The notes beneath the pieces are model-generated. The model saw nothing but the letters and a program-made list of their open reading frames with translations. It searched no databases and was not told the origin of the DNA. A stretch of DNA of 64,000 bases from Halosimplex amylolyticum (lineage in GTDB: Archaea; Halobacteriota; Halobacteria; Halobacteriales; Haloarculaceae), in the NCBI RefSeq assembly GCF_051414035.1, contig NZ_JBLKNW010000007.1:124001-188000 (forward strand), read 5' to 3'. The stretch's first letter is position 1. Each line of letters begins with the position of its first letter. Below, one piece after another: positions 1 through 8,816 of the stretch. Both the position numbers and the translations under genes were made by a program.

Positions 1-197
1 GTAATCGGGGCGATGTCCGCGAACTTTCGCCAACGCAAAGGTAGTTTCCACCGATTTTGTCCAATTGTCGACGCGGGTATCGACAGGCGTACTACGGTGC
101 TGCGGAGTGCGGGGGTACGGGGAGTGGCGGGCGAGCGGGCGCGTTGGAGTCCGTCCGGCGGTGCGTTTTTTCATCGCGGAGGCGCTACCGACCGCTA

Positions 198-476
198 ATG
201 ACAGACCGAACGCGCGCACACGTCTACGTCTCGGGACGGGTACAGGGCGTCTACTACCGGGCGACCACCCGCGACGAGGCTCGCGAACGGGGCGTCGACG
301 GCTGGGTGAAGAACCTCGACGACGGTCGCGTCGAGGCCGTCTTCGAGGGGCCCGACGAGGCCGTCGAGGCCATGGTCGAGTGGTGTCACGAGGGGAGTTC
401 CCGCGCCCGCGTCGACGACGTGGAAGCGGAGTACGCCGAACCGGACGGGCTGGACGGGTTCGAGATCCGTCGGTGA
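198..476 (+). CDS. acyP: acylphosphatase
   Basis: A 92-residue protein of normal length for the acylphosphatase family, which hydrolyses carboxyl-phosphate bonds such as acetyl phosphate in the cytosol. The family signature GRVQGVYYR is at residues 13-21, with the phosphate-binding Arg at 21. The catalytic Asn is at 39 in GWVKNLDDG. The ATG at 198 was chosen because it sits directly before the conserved first strand and about 25 bp after a T-rich stretch (168-174) that could be the TATA box of a leaderless transcript. The upstream 197 bases hold no convincing gene. It converges with the PLP-enzyme gene on the other strand. Confidence 0.93.
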   Translation: MTDRTRAHVYVSGRVQGVYYRATTRDEARERGVDGWVKNLDDGRVEAVFEGPDEAVEAMVEWCHEGSSRARVDDVEAEYAEPDGLDGFEIRR

Positions 477-524
477 CTGGCGAGAGCCGGGGGCGGCTCG
501 CTCGACCGACCTCGTCCCCGCCAG

Positions 525-1853
525 TCACTCCAGCGCGTCCGCGATGGCGCGGTCGAGGTCCGCCCGCAAATCCGCGACGTTCTCGATGCCGACGCTGACG
601 CGGACGAGGCCATCACGAAGGCCGACAGCCTCTCGTTCCTCGGCCGGGATGGCGGCGTGGGTCATCGTCGCCGGCTGTTCGATCAGGCTCTCGACGCCGC
701 CGAGGCTCTCGGCGAGCGTGAACACGTCGGTGTTCGACACCACCTCGGCGGTCTCCCCCAGGGTGGCGTCGAGTTCGAACGAGAGCATCCCGCCGAAGTC
801 GTCCATCTGCGTGGCGGCGAGGTCGTGCTGGGGATGCGATTCGAGCCCGGGGTAGTAGACCCGGGAGACGTCGTCGTGGTCGGCGAGCCAGGTCGCGAGT
901 TCCCGGGCGTTCGCACAGTGGCGGTCCATCCGTATCGGCAGGGTCTTCGCGCCCCGGAGGGCGAGAAAGCAGTCGAACGGGCCCGGCGTCGCGCCGACGC
1001 TGTTCTGGTAGAAGCCGAACTGCTCGTCCAGGGCGGCCTCGTCGGTGACCAGCGCGCCCGCGACGAGGTCCGAGTGGCCGCCGACGTACTTCGTCAGCGA
1101 GTGAACGACGACGTCCGCGCCGAACTCCAGCGGTCGCTGGAGGTACGGCGTCGCGAACGTGTTGTCGACCGCACAGAGCGCCCCGTGCTCGTGGGCGACG
1201 TCGGCCAGCGCCGCGACGTCGTTGATGCGCATAAGCGGATTCGTGGGAGTCTCGACCCACAGCAGTTCCGTGTCGTCGGTGACGGCCTCCCGGACGCGCT
1301 CGTGGTCCGTGGTGTCCACGAACGTGAAGGAGAGGTCGTAGTCCTCGTAGACCTCGCGGAAGATCCGATGGGTCCCGCCGTAGACGTCGTCGCCGGTGAC
1401 CACGTGGTCGCCCGCGTCGAGGCAGTTGAGGACCGTGTTGATGGCGGCCATGCCGCTGGCGAACGCGCGGCCGAACGCCCCGCCTTCCAGGTCGGCGAGG
1501 TTCGCCTCCAGGTCGGTGCGCGTCGGGTTGCCGGTCCGGGAGTACTCGTAGCCGCGGTGCTCGCCCGGGGCGTCCTGGACGTACGTGGACGTCGCGTAGA
1601 TGGGCGTCATCACCGCACCCGTCTCCTCGTCTGGTTCCTGGCCGGCGTGGACGGCGCGGGTCTCGAACCGCTCCTCCGGAGGCGCGCTGGCCTGCGCGTC
1701 ACGCTCGCGGTCCGTCCCGTCGTCCGCGCCCGTCCCGTCGTCCGCGCCCGTCCCGTCGTCCGCATCGGTTTCTTTGGCCGCGTCCGATTCGTCGTCCGCG
1801 TCGTTCACCTCGTCCGCGTCGGTCCCGTCGTCGGGGTCACTCTCTCCTGTCAC
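525..1853 (-). CDS. cystathionine gamma-synthase/lyase family PLP enzyme
   Basis: A 442-residue Cys/Met-metabolism PLP-dependent enzyme. The PLP lysine is K255 in HSLTKYVGGHSD, and the family motifs SRTGNPTR and FASGMAAI are present. Family members make or split cystathionine or transfer sulfur to homoserine esters, and the sequence alone does not fix which. The start overlaps the stop of the upstream cysteine synthase gene by 4 bp (ATGA), so the two are co-translated. That partnership suggests cystathionine gamma-lyase or synthase in cysteine/methionine interconversion. The first 60 or so residues are an unusual acidic extension rich in D, T, G and A. It includes a tandem six-residue repeat encoded by an 18-bp repeat and is probably disordered. 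Confidence 0.9.
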   Translation of the reverse strand: MTGESDPDDGTDADEVNDADDESDAAKETDADDGTGADDGTGADDGTDRERDAQASAPPEERFETRAVHAGQEPDEETGAVMTPIYATSTYVQDAPGEHRGYEYSRTGNPTRTDLEANLADLEGGAFGRAFASGMAAINTVLNCLDAGDHVVTGDDVYGGTHRIFREVYEDYDLSFTFVDTTDHERVREAVTDDTELLWVETPTNPLMRINDVAALADVAHEHGALCAVDNTFATPYLQRPLEFGADVVVHSLTKYVGGHSDLVAGALVTDEAALDEQFGFYQNSVGATPGPFDCFLALRGAKTLPIRMDRHCANARELATWLADHDDVSRVYYPGLESHPQHDLAATQMDDFGGMLSFELDATLGETAEVVSNTDVFTLAESLGGVESLIEQPATMTHAAIPAEEREAVGLRDGLVRVSVGIENVADLRADLDRAIADALE

Positions 1854-2836
1854 GTGTGTTCACTCCAGTCCTCGAAACTGCCGTAGACGTCCTTCGAGAG
1901 GTACCGCTCGCTCGAATCCGGAAAGACCGTCACGACCGAATCGGCGGGAGCGGCGATCTCCCCCGCATCGATCGCTTCGGCCACGCGCCGCGCGGCGACG
2001 CTGGCCGCGCCCGCGCTCGACCCGACGAGGTGGCCCTCCTCGGCGGCGAGGCGCTTCAGTTCCGCGTGGGCCGTGCGGTCGCTCACCTGTCGGACCTCGT
2101 CGACCAGGTCGGGAGCGAACAGTTCGTTTCGCTCGAGGTCGTGCGTGCCGATACCCTCGATCAGGTAGTCGCGGTCGTCCACGTCCCTGCCGAGCAGCGT
2201 CGCGAACCCCGATCCCTCCGGTTCGACCGCCGCGACGTGGATCTCGGGGTCCCGCTCGCGGGCGTACCGCGCGAGGCCCATCAGCGTCCCCGCGGTACCG
2301 ACGCCCGCGACGACGGCACCGACCGCGCCGTCGAGCGCGTCGAAGGTCTCTGGCGCGGTCGTCTCGTAGTGGGCCTCGACGTTGAGGGGGTTGGAGAACT
2401 GCTCGGGGACGACCGCGTTCTCGCGCTCGGCGGCGATGTCGTAGGCGCGGTCGATCGCACCCGGGATCCCGTCGTCGGTCGGCGTGGTGACGATCTCGGC
2501 GCCGAGCGCGGCCATCAGGCGCTGCTTCTCGACGCTGAACTGCTCCGGGACGACGAAGACGGCGTCGAGGTCGAGCTGGCCCGCGGCGATCGCCATCCCG
2601 ATGCCGGTGTTGCCGGCCGTCGGTTCGACGACGGTGCCGCCGGGAGCGAGGTCCCCGCGGTCGAGCATCGCTTCGAGCATGTAGCGGCCGATGCGGTCCT
2701 TGACGCTCGCGCCCGGGTTGAACGACTCGAGTTTCGCGTAGACGGAGACGGCGTCCGGGGCGGCGTGCACCCGGACGAGCGGCGTCTCGCCGACGGTCTC
2801 CAGTACCGAGTCGAGCGGTTCGCCGTGTGCTGTCAT
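1850..2836 (-). CDS. cysK: cysteine synthase family protein
   Basis: A 328-residue fold-type II PLP enzyme. The PLP lysine is K46 in FNPGASVKDRIG, and the phosphate-cradle glycines are in EPTAGNTGIGMA. It likely makes cysteine from O-acetyl- or O-phosphoserine and sulfide, although cystathionine beta-synthase activity cannot be excluded. It is the first gene of a two-gene operon with the Cys/Met PLP enzyme, overlapping it by 4 bp. It diverges from the NAD(P)HX repair gene at 3001. The 164 bp between them contain T-rich stretches on both strands that could serve as promoters. Confidence 0.9.
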   Translation of the reverse strand: MTAHGEPLDSVLETVGETPLVRVHAAPDAVSVYAKLESFNPGASVKDRIGRYMLEAMLDRGDLAPGGTVVEPTAGNTGIGMAIAAGQLDLDAVFVVPEQFSVEKQRLMAALGAEIVTTPTDDGIPGAIDRAYDIAAERENAVVPEQFSNPLNVEAHYETTAPETFDALDGAVGAVVAGVGTAGTLMGLARYARERDPEIHVAAVEPEGSGFATLLGRDVDDRDYLIEGIGTHDLERNELFAPDLVDEVRQVSDRTAHAELKRLAAEEGHLVGSSAGAASVAARRVAEAIDAGEIAAPADSVVTVFPDSSERYLSKDVYGSFEDWSEHT

Positions 2837-3000
2837 GCTGGACGGACGCGGACGCCGGGAACGGCACCCGCGCCCGCGAGACGGTGATCGTTGCCCCGGG
2901 ACGCGTAAATACCTCGTGCCGGCGACTGCTGTCGATTCGCACGCCCTCGTGTGCCGTCGAGGCCCCCACCCTTTTCAGCGGGGCGAGCGAACGCTCGCGT

Positions 3001-4449
3001 ATGATTACCGGCAGCGAGATGGCTGTCATCGACGAGAACGCCGCGGCCATGGGGGTCCCGCGCAAGCAGTTGATGGAGTCCAGCGGCCACGCCGTCGCGC
3101 GAGCGGTCCGCGAGGTCGCCGACGCGGGCGCGAGCGTTCGCGTCGTCGCCGGCCGCGGGAACAACGGCGGCGACGCCTTCGTCGCGGTCCGGTTTCTGGA
3201 CGGATTCGACGTCACGACGACCTTGCTCGGCCGTCCCGGGACCATCACCACCGAGATCGCACGCGAGAACTGGGACGCGCTGGACGAGGGCGAGTACGAG
3301 ACGAACGTCGTCCGCGACTCCACCGCGTTCGATCTCGGCGATCCCGACGTCGTCGTCGACGCGATGCTGGGCACCGGGATCAGGGGCGACCTCCGCGAAC
3401 CCGAACGGACCGCCGCCGCGGCCATCAACGACAGCGACGCGACGGTCGTCTCCGTGGACGTCCCGTCCGGGTTGAACGCCGAGACGGGGGAACTCGCGGC
3501 GACTGCGGTCGAGGCCGACAGGGTCGTCACCTTCCACGACACCAAACCCGGCCTCACCGCGCTCGACGCCGACGTGACGGTCGCCGACATCGGGATACCA
3601 GCCGCCGCGGAGCGATTCGTCGAGCGAGGCGACCTCGTGCGTCTGGACCACCGCGACCCGGAGAGCCACAAGGGGCAGAACGGCGAGGTGCTCGTCATCG
3701 GCGGCGGGCCCTACGCCGGCGCGCCGGCACTCTCGGCGAGGGCCGCCCTCAGAGCCGGCGCGGATCTGGTCCGCGTGGCCTGCCCGATGGTCGTCGGGCG
3801 CGAACTCCAGGGGTTCGGCGAGGACCTCATCGTCCGCCCGTACCAGGGGAAACAGCTCGAACCCAGGCAGGTCGGCTTCCTCCTCCAGATGGCGCGCCAC
3901 CACGACACGGTCGTCATCGGGCCGGGCCTGGGCGACGAGGACGAGACGCTCGAAGCCGTCGAGGGCATCCTCTCGGGCTACTCCGGGACGGCCGTCGTCG
4001 ACGCCGACGCCCTCTCGCGGGTCCCGCAGGTCGACACCGACGCCGACCTGATCTGCACGCCCCACCAGGGGGAGTTCGCCAGGATGGGCGGGCGAGTCAG
4101 CGACGACTGGCGCGAGCGCGCCGACATCGTCGAGCGGTTCGCGGCCGACCTCGGACAGGTCGTCCTCGTCAAGGGCGCCTACGACGTGATCTCCGACGGC
4201 GAGACCACCCGCGTCAACCGGACCGGCAACGCCGGGATGACCGTCGGCGGCACCGGCGACGTGCTCGCGGGGATCACCGGAGCGCTCGCGGCCACGCAGG
4301 ACCCGCTCGACGCGGCAGCGATGGCCGCCTACGCCAACGGTCGCGCCGGCGACCGCGCGTTCGAGCAGCACAACAACGGACTGGTCGCCACCGACCTCCA
4401 CGACGAGATCCCTGGGGTCCTCTGGACCGACCGAGGTGGCGAGGCGTGA
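3001..4449 (+). CDS. nnr: bifunctional NAD(P)H-hydrate epimerase / ADP-dependent dehydratase
   Basis: A 482-residue fusion of an N-terminal YjeF-type epimerase domain (about 1-210) and a C-terminal ribokinase-like dehydratase domain (about 220-482). The N-terminal half has VVAGRGNNGGDAFVA and VSVDVPSGLNAETG. The C-terminal half has HKGQNGEVLVIGGG, VVDADAL and the anion-hole motif GTGDVLAG. The enzyme repairs damaged NADH/NADPH hydrates. The start at 3001 was preferred over upstream in-frame starts because homology begins there and CCCTTTTC at 2969-2976 fits a leaderless TATA box. The stop overlaps the GTG start of moaC. Confidence 0.93.
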   Translation: MITGSEMAVIDENAAAMGVPRKQLMESSGHAVARAVREVADAGASVRVVAGRGNNGGDAFVAVRFLDGFDVTTTLLGRPGTITTEIARENWDALDEGEYETNVVRDSTAFDLGDPDVVVDAMLGTGIRGDLREPERTAAAAINDSDATVVSVDVPSGLNAETGELAATAVEADRVVTFHDTKPGLTALDADVTVADIGIPAAAERFVERGDLVRLDHRDPESHKGQNGEVLVIGGGPYAGAPALSARAALRAGADLVRVACPMVVGRELQGFGEDLIVRPYQGKQLEPRQVGFLLQMARHHDTVVIGPGLGDEDETLEAVEGILSGYSGTAVVDADALSRVPQVDTDADLICTPHQGEFARMGGRVSDDWRERADIVERFAADLGQVVLVKGAYDVISDGETTRVNRTGNAGMTVGGTGDVLAGITGALAATQDPLDAAAMAAYANGRAGDRAFEQHNNGLVATDLHDEIPGVLWTDRGGEA

Positions 4450-4988
4450 CCGAGGAACGAGCGGAAGCGGGTCCGGAGACCGACGGTCCCGCAGATGGCG
4501 CGACCGACTCCCCGGACGCCGACCTCACCCACACGGGCGAGTCCGGCGAGGCCCAGATGGTCGACGTGGGCGACAAACCCGACACGGCCCGGCGAGCGGT
4601 CGCCCGCGGGCGGATCCGCCTGCGGCCCGAGACCGTCGACGCCGTCCGTGACAACGACGTCGAGAAGGGCGACGTGCTCGCCACCGCCCGCGTCGGCGCC
4701 ATCCAGGCCGTCAAACACACCTGGGAGACGATCCCGATGTGCCACCAGATCCCGGTCACGAACGTCGACACGGAGTTCGACCTCGGCGAGGGTCACGTCG
4801 AGCTGACCGTCGCCGTCGAGACCACGGGCAAAACCGGCTGCGAGATGGAAGCGCTGGAGGGCGTCACGACCGGTCTCAACGTCGTCTGGGACATGGTGAA
4901 GTCGGCGGAGAAGGACGCCGCCGGGCAGTACCCCGAGACGGGGATCGAGGGCGTCGAAGTGGTGGAGAAGACCAAGCGCGAACTGTAA
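4446..4988 (+). CDS. moaC: cyclic pyranopterin monophosphate synthase
   Basis: A 180-residue MoaC, which forms cyclic pyranopterin monophosphate in molybdenum cofactor synthesis. MVDVGDKPDTAR is followed by the conserved HTWETIPMCHQIP and CEMEALEGVT segments that form the active site. The start is GTG at 4446, with GTGA overlapping the upstream stop. The first 35 residues are an acidic extension before the conserved core. Translational coupling to the NAD(P)HX repair gene is visible. A molybdenum-enzyme-like gene lies elsewhere in the window (50,873-52,498). Confidence 0.95.
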   Translation: MTEERAEAGPETDGPADGATDSPDADLTHTGESGEAQMVDVGDKPDTARRAVARGRIRLRPETVDAVRDNDVEKGDVLATARVGAIQAVKHTWETIPMCHQIPVTNVDTEFDLGEGHVELTVAVETTGKTGCEMEALEGVTTGLNVVWDMVKSAEKDAAGQYPETGIEGVEVVEKTKREL

Positions 4989-5063
4989 GCACCGGCCAGC
5001 GGTAAAAAGGGGCCCTCGTCACTAGGCCGGACCGTTTTGATGCGTCTGGGCGTACAGTCGCGC

Positions 5064-6380
5064 ATGGGCAGTGCGAACCGGCCGCCGACACCGGACGGGG
5101 TACCGCTGATGGGGCACGGATGGGCGTTCGCGCGCGACCCCTGGACCGCGATGCGCGAGTGGGCCGAGCGGGGCGCCGTCGTGGAACTGTCGTTCCCCGG
5201 GCGGTCCATGTACATGGTGACCGACCCGCAACTCGTCGAGCGGGTGCTCGTCGCCGACCAGGACAGGTTCACGCTCAGCCGCGCACAGCGCCAGACGTTC
5301 GCGGGGATCGAGGACCACGCGGTGACCGCGTCGACCGGCGAGCGCTGGAAGCGGCTCCGACGTGCGCTCCAGCCGGCGTTCGAGTGGGACGGGGTCAGGT
5401 CCTACGGAGACCGGATGGCCGAGCGGACGGCCGCACACGTCGACGACTGGGACCCCGGCGACCGCCTCGACCTCTGGGCCGAGATGCGCCGATTGACGCT
5501 GCACGTCCTCGGTGACACGCTGCTCGGCGTCGACGTCGAGGGCGAGGAGGCGGTGATCCACGAGGCCGCCGACGCGCTGGTCGCGAAGACCGACTTCCGC
5601 CGCCCCGGGCAGTTGCTCCCCGACTGGGTGCCCACGCCGACCCAGCGACGGTTCGAGCGCGCGGTCGGCGCCCTCGACGAGTACATCGAAGGGGTGATCG
5701 CCGACAGCTCTCCGGAGCCTGCTGGCGACTCGGTCGTGGGCGTCCTCCTCGCCGCGCGCGAACGCGGCGACCTCTCGCCGGCCGAGGTGCGGGACAACCT
5801 GACCGCCCTCTTCCTCGCGGGCCACGACTCCTCGGCGGTGACGCTCACCTACGCGTGGTACGAGTTGGGCCGACATCCCGAGGTCCGCGAGCGACTCGTC
5901 GCGGAGGTCGACGGGGTGTTCGACGGCGAGTTGCCCGGCGCGGACGACTTCGACGATCTGGATGGAGTCCGAACCGTCGTGGACGAGACGCTCCGGCTCT
6001 ACCCGCCGGCGTTCGCCACCAGCCGGGAGGCCACCGACCCCGTGACGATCGGAGGGTACGACCTCCCCGCGGGCGCGCAACTGATGCTGCCGCAGTGGGT
6101 GCTCCATCGCGACGAGCGGTACTGGGAGGACCCGGACACGTTCGATCCTGCGCGCTGGGAACGGGACGCCGACCGCCCGGAGTACGCGTACTTTCCGTTC
6201 AGCGGCGGTCCGCGCCACTGCATCGGCATGCGCTTCGCCCGCCTCGAACTCGTGATCGCCCTCGCGACGATGGTCGACCGCGTCGACCTCGACGTCTCGG
6301 TCGACGGACCGCTCACCTTCACGCCCTCGCTCTCGCTCCGGCCCGAGAACGACGTCCGGGCGACCGTGCGGACCACGTGA
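5064..6380 (+). CDS. cytochrome P450
   Basis: A 438-residue soluble P450 with every diagnostic motif. These are an I-helix segment LAGHDSSAVT (Ser-Ser replaces the usual acid/alcohol-Thr pair), the K-helix ExxR in DETLRLYPP, and the haem loop FSGGPRHCIG with the proximal Cys at residue 386. Family members insert one oxygen atom into an organic substrate; the substrate is unknown. Haloarchaeal P450s of this kind (CYP174-like) are known, but subfamily placement here is inference. ATG 5064 is preferred over TTG 5037 or ATG 5040 because the proline-rich P450 N terminus begins there. No redox partner gene is adjacent. Confidence 0.92.
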   Translation: MGSANRPPTPDGVPLMGHGWAFARDPWTAMREWAERGAVVELSFPGRSMYMVTDPQLVERVLVADQDRFTLSRAQRQTFAGIEDHAVTASTGERWKRLRRALQPAFEWDGVRSYGDRMAERTAAHVDDWDPGDRLDLWAEMRRLTLHVLGDTLLGVDVEGEEAVIHEAADALVAKTDFRRPGQLLPDWVPTPTQRRFERAVGALDEYIEGVIADSSPEPAGDSVVGVLLAARERGDLSPAEVRDNLTALFLAGHDSSAVTLTYAWYELGRHPEVRERLVAEVDGVFDGELPGADDFDDLDGVRTVVDETLRLYPPAFATSREATDPVTIGGYDLPAGAQLMLPQWVLHRDERYWEDPDTFDPARWERDADRPEYAYFPFSGGPRHCIGMRFARLELVIALATMVDRVDLDVSVDGPLTFTPSLSLRPENDVRATVRTT

Positions 6381-6447
6381 CGACGCGGCGGCCCCGCAGC
6401 GACCCTGCGCCGGTAGACCGACAAGTCTCCGGCACCTCCGACGATCC

Positions 6448-6900
6448 ATGCCGACAGTCAGCGAGACGTATCTGGAGAATCGATGGCGCGTCCAGCCCAA
6501 CCACGCCAACAACTACGGGACAGTTCATGGCGGAAATGTTATGAAGTGGATGGACGAGCTCGGCGCGATGTCCGCGATGCGCTTCGCGGGGGAGCCGTGC
6601 GTCACCGCCTCCATCGACCGCATGGACTTCCACCGGCCGATCCCGACGGGCGAGGTGGTCGTCATCGAGTCGTTCGTCTTCGACGAGGGCCGCAGCAGCG
6701 TCAACGTCCACCTGCGCGCCGCCCGCGAGAACCCCCGGACCGGCGAGCAGGAGACGACCACCGAATCGCAGTTCGTCTTCGTCGCCATCGACGAGAACGG
6801 CTCGCCGATCCCGGTCCCCGATCTGTCTGTCGAAGCCGAGCGCTGCCGGGAACTGCGCGAGCGGGCGCTCGACTGGCGAGCGGAAGACGAAGACTCGTGA
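6448..6900 (+). CDS. acyl-CoA thioesterase, hotdog fold
   Basis: A 150-residue single-hotdog protein of the YciA/BFIT-like acyl-CoA hydrolase family. The motif NHANNYGTVHGGNVMKWMDE (residues 18-37) carries the conserved glycine-rich turn and the active-site acidic residue on the central helix. A second signature, DRMDFHRPIPTGEVV, follows near residue 53. It hydrolyses acyl-CoA thioesters; chain-length preference cannot be read from the sequence. It ends 3 bp before the stop codon of the convergent hflX gene. Confidence 0.88.
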   Translation: MPTVSETYLENRWRVQPNHANNYGTVHGGNVMKWMDELGAMSAMRFAGEPCVTASIDRMDFHRPIPTGEVVVIESFVFDEGRSSVNVHLRAARENPRTGEQETTTESQFVFVAIDENGSPIPVPDLSVEAERCRELRERALDWRAEDEDS

Positions 6901-6903
6901 GGC

Positions 6904-8214
6904 TCAGGCCGACGCCTCGACCAGATCGCCGGCTTTCGCCCGCGAGCGCTCGACGACGGCCGGTCGCGCCTCGAACTCGACGACGACCTGGTCGCCGTAG
7001 TCGACCGAGTCGACCTGGGCGTGGTCGTGGATCCACGAGACGAGCGACATCGTGTCGTCGGTCATCGGCAGGACCAGCCGCTCGCGCTCGTAGTCGGGCA
7101 GTTCCGCGTGGATGCGCTCGCGCAGGTCGTCGATCCGCTCGCCGGTCTTCGCGCTGACCGACACCGGATTCGGGGCGAGCGCCGACAGCGCCTCGCGCTT
7201 GCGGGCGACCTCCTCGTCGTCGACCTTGTCGACCTTGTTCAGGACCGTGACGATGGGCGCCTCGTTGCGTTCGTAGAGGGTGTCGTGACACGTGACCAGT
7301 TTCTCGCGGATCTCCTCGACGGGCTCGCTCACGTCGACGACCAGCAGGACGAGGTCGGCCCGGTAGACCGAGTCGAGCGTCGACTTGAACGACTCGACCA
7401 GCCAGTGGGGCAGATCCGAGATGAACCCGACCGTGTCGGTCACGAGCACGTCCCGCTGGTCCATGTCGGCCCGGCGGGTCGTCGTCCCGAGGGTCGTGAA
7501 CAGCCGGTCCTCGGACTCGGCGGTCGCGTCCAGGTCCGGGTGCAGGTCCTCGTTCTCGTCGACCTCGACGTCGGCGGCCAGCCGGCGGAGCAGCGTCGAC
7601 TTCCCCGCGTTCGTGTAGCCGGCGAGCGCCACGAGGTCGAAGCCGGACTCGCGGCGCTGCTCGCGGCGGTGTTCCTCCGTCTCCTCGATCTGTTCGAGTT
7701 CCTCCCGAATCCGGGAGATCTGTGACTTGATGTCGCGTTCGCGACTCTCGTCGTACTCGCCCAGCCCCATGAACCCCGGCCGCTCGTCGCGCCGCGCGAG
7801 GCTGGCCTTGGCCTCCGCGCGCGGGAGTTCGTAGCGCAGTTCCGCGAGTTCGACCTGTAGCTGGGCCTTGCGAGTCTGGGCGCGCTGGCCGAAGATCTCC
7901 AGGATGAGCCGGAAACGGTCGATCAGGCGGACCCCCTCCGGGAGCTCGTTCCCGACATTGTACGTCTGGTAGGGTCCCAGCTGGTTGTCGAAGATGACCA
8001 CCGTCGCGTCGGTCTCGGCGACCCTGCGCGCCAGCGTGGCGACTTTCCCCTCGCCCAGGAGCGTCGCCGGGTCCTCCGTCCGGGTCTGGGTCACCTCGCC
8101 GACCACGTCGTACCCGGCCGCCCGCGCGAGGTCGCGGATCTCCGTCGTGTCCGGCCGACCGCTGTCGACGCGCTTGGCGACGACGGCCCGCCGTTCGGTC
8201 TGTGACTCCGTCAC
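6904..8214 (-). CDS. hflX: GTPase HflX
   Basis: A 436-residue ribosome-associated GTPase. The N-terminal HflX domain (about 1-190) includes LLGEGKV and a long arginine/glutamate coiled coil before the G domain. The G1 loop GYTNAGKST is at 199-207, followed by switch II DTVGFISDLP and G4 NKVD. Family members split or rescue stalled ribosomes. The first residues (MTESQTERRAVVAKR) fit the family N terminus, and the ATG at 8214 has TATTTAAAC on its strand just upstream. Convergent with the thioesterase gene. Confidence 0.94.
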   Translation of the reverse strand: MTESQTERRAVVAKRVDSGRPDTTEIRDLARAAGYDVVGEVTQTRTEDPATLLGEGKVATLARRVAETDATVVIFDNQLGPYQTYNVGNELPEGVRLIDRFRLILEIFGQRAQTRKAQLQVELAELRYELPRAEAKASLARRDERPGFMGLGEYDESRERDIKSQISRIREELEQIEETEEHRREQRRESGFDLVALAGYTNAGKSTLLRRLAADVEVDENEDLHPDLDATAESEDRLFTTLGTTTRRADMDQRDVLVTDTVGFISDLPHWLVESFKSTLDSVYRADLVLLVVDVSEPVEEIREKLVTCHDTLYERNEAPIVTVLNKVDKVDDEEVARKREALSALAPNPVSVSAKTGERIDDLRERIHAELPDYERERLVLPMTDDTMSLVSWIHDHAQVDSVDYGDQVVVEFEARPAVVERSRAKAGDLVEASA

Positions 8215-8423
8215 TCGCGCGGGGCTACGTCGCCCGCGTATTTAAACTCTGGTCGCGGGTGCCAGTCGTCGGGCTCAGCCCCTTCTGTGGATTTCGAGGG
8301 CCGAACCGGCGTTTCGGCCGAGGTACTCGCCGAAGGAGACGGGTGGCCGTGGATAGGGTGAGCCTACCGGCGAGGGGGGCGCGGGCACAAGAGCCTTATT
8401 CCGTGGCCGTCACCGGGCGTGAT

Positions 8424-8753
8424 ATGGTAGACATCGGCTTGCAACAGATCGGGCTGGAACTGGGCACTGGCGCCGTCATCGGCGGGCTGATCGGCTTCAC
8501 CGCGAAGAAGGTCGCGAAGATCATCGCCTTCCTGATCGGGCTCGAACTGGCGCTGTTCAAGTTCCTCGAATCGCAGGGCATCCTCACAGTCGACTGGGAA
8601 CGGCTCTCCGCCGGGCTGGTCAACGCGAGCACCGCGGCCGGCGACGCGGCGAGCGCGAACCAGCCGCCGGGTATCGTGACGAGTTTCCTCTCGATCATCC
8701 CCGTCAGCGCCGGCTTCACCGGCGGCTTCTTCCTCGGGTTCAGAAAAGGATAG
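8424..8753 (+). CDS. FUN14 family membrane protein
   Basis: A 109-residue protein with two or three short glycine-rich membrane segments. They are ELGTGAVIGGLIGFTAKKVA (residues 9-28), KIIAFLIGLELALFKFLES and a C-terminal SAGFTGGFFLGFRKG. This is the FUN14 family pattern. The archaeal function is unknown. Start 8424 places the TATA-like CCTTATTC (8394-8401) about 25 bp upstream, fitting a leaderless mRNA. The 208 bp before it hold no recognisable gene. Confidence 0.85.
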   Translation: MVDIGLQQIGLELGTGAVIGGLIGFTAKKVAKIIAFLIGLELALFKFLESQGILTVDWERLSAGLVNASTAAGDAASANQPPGIVTSFLSIIPVSAGFTGGFFLGFRKG

Positions 8754-8816
8754 AACCGCGTGGGCGGTGGTCGCGATCGATTCTGCGAGTGTAACGGGGA
8801 GACGGCTACGGCACCG

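Noticed and set aside
2835..4445. Long plus-strand frame running into moaC from upstream
   Set aside because: Its first 530 or so codons lie out of frame inside the NAD(P)HX repair gene and are arginine-rich shadow sequence; only the part from GTG 4446 is MoaC.
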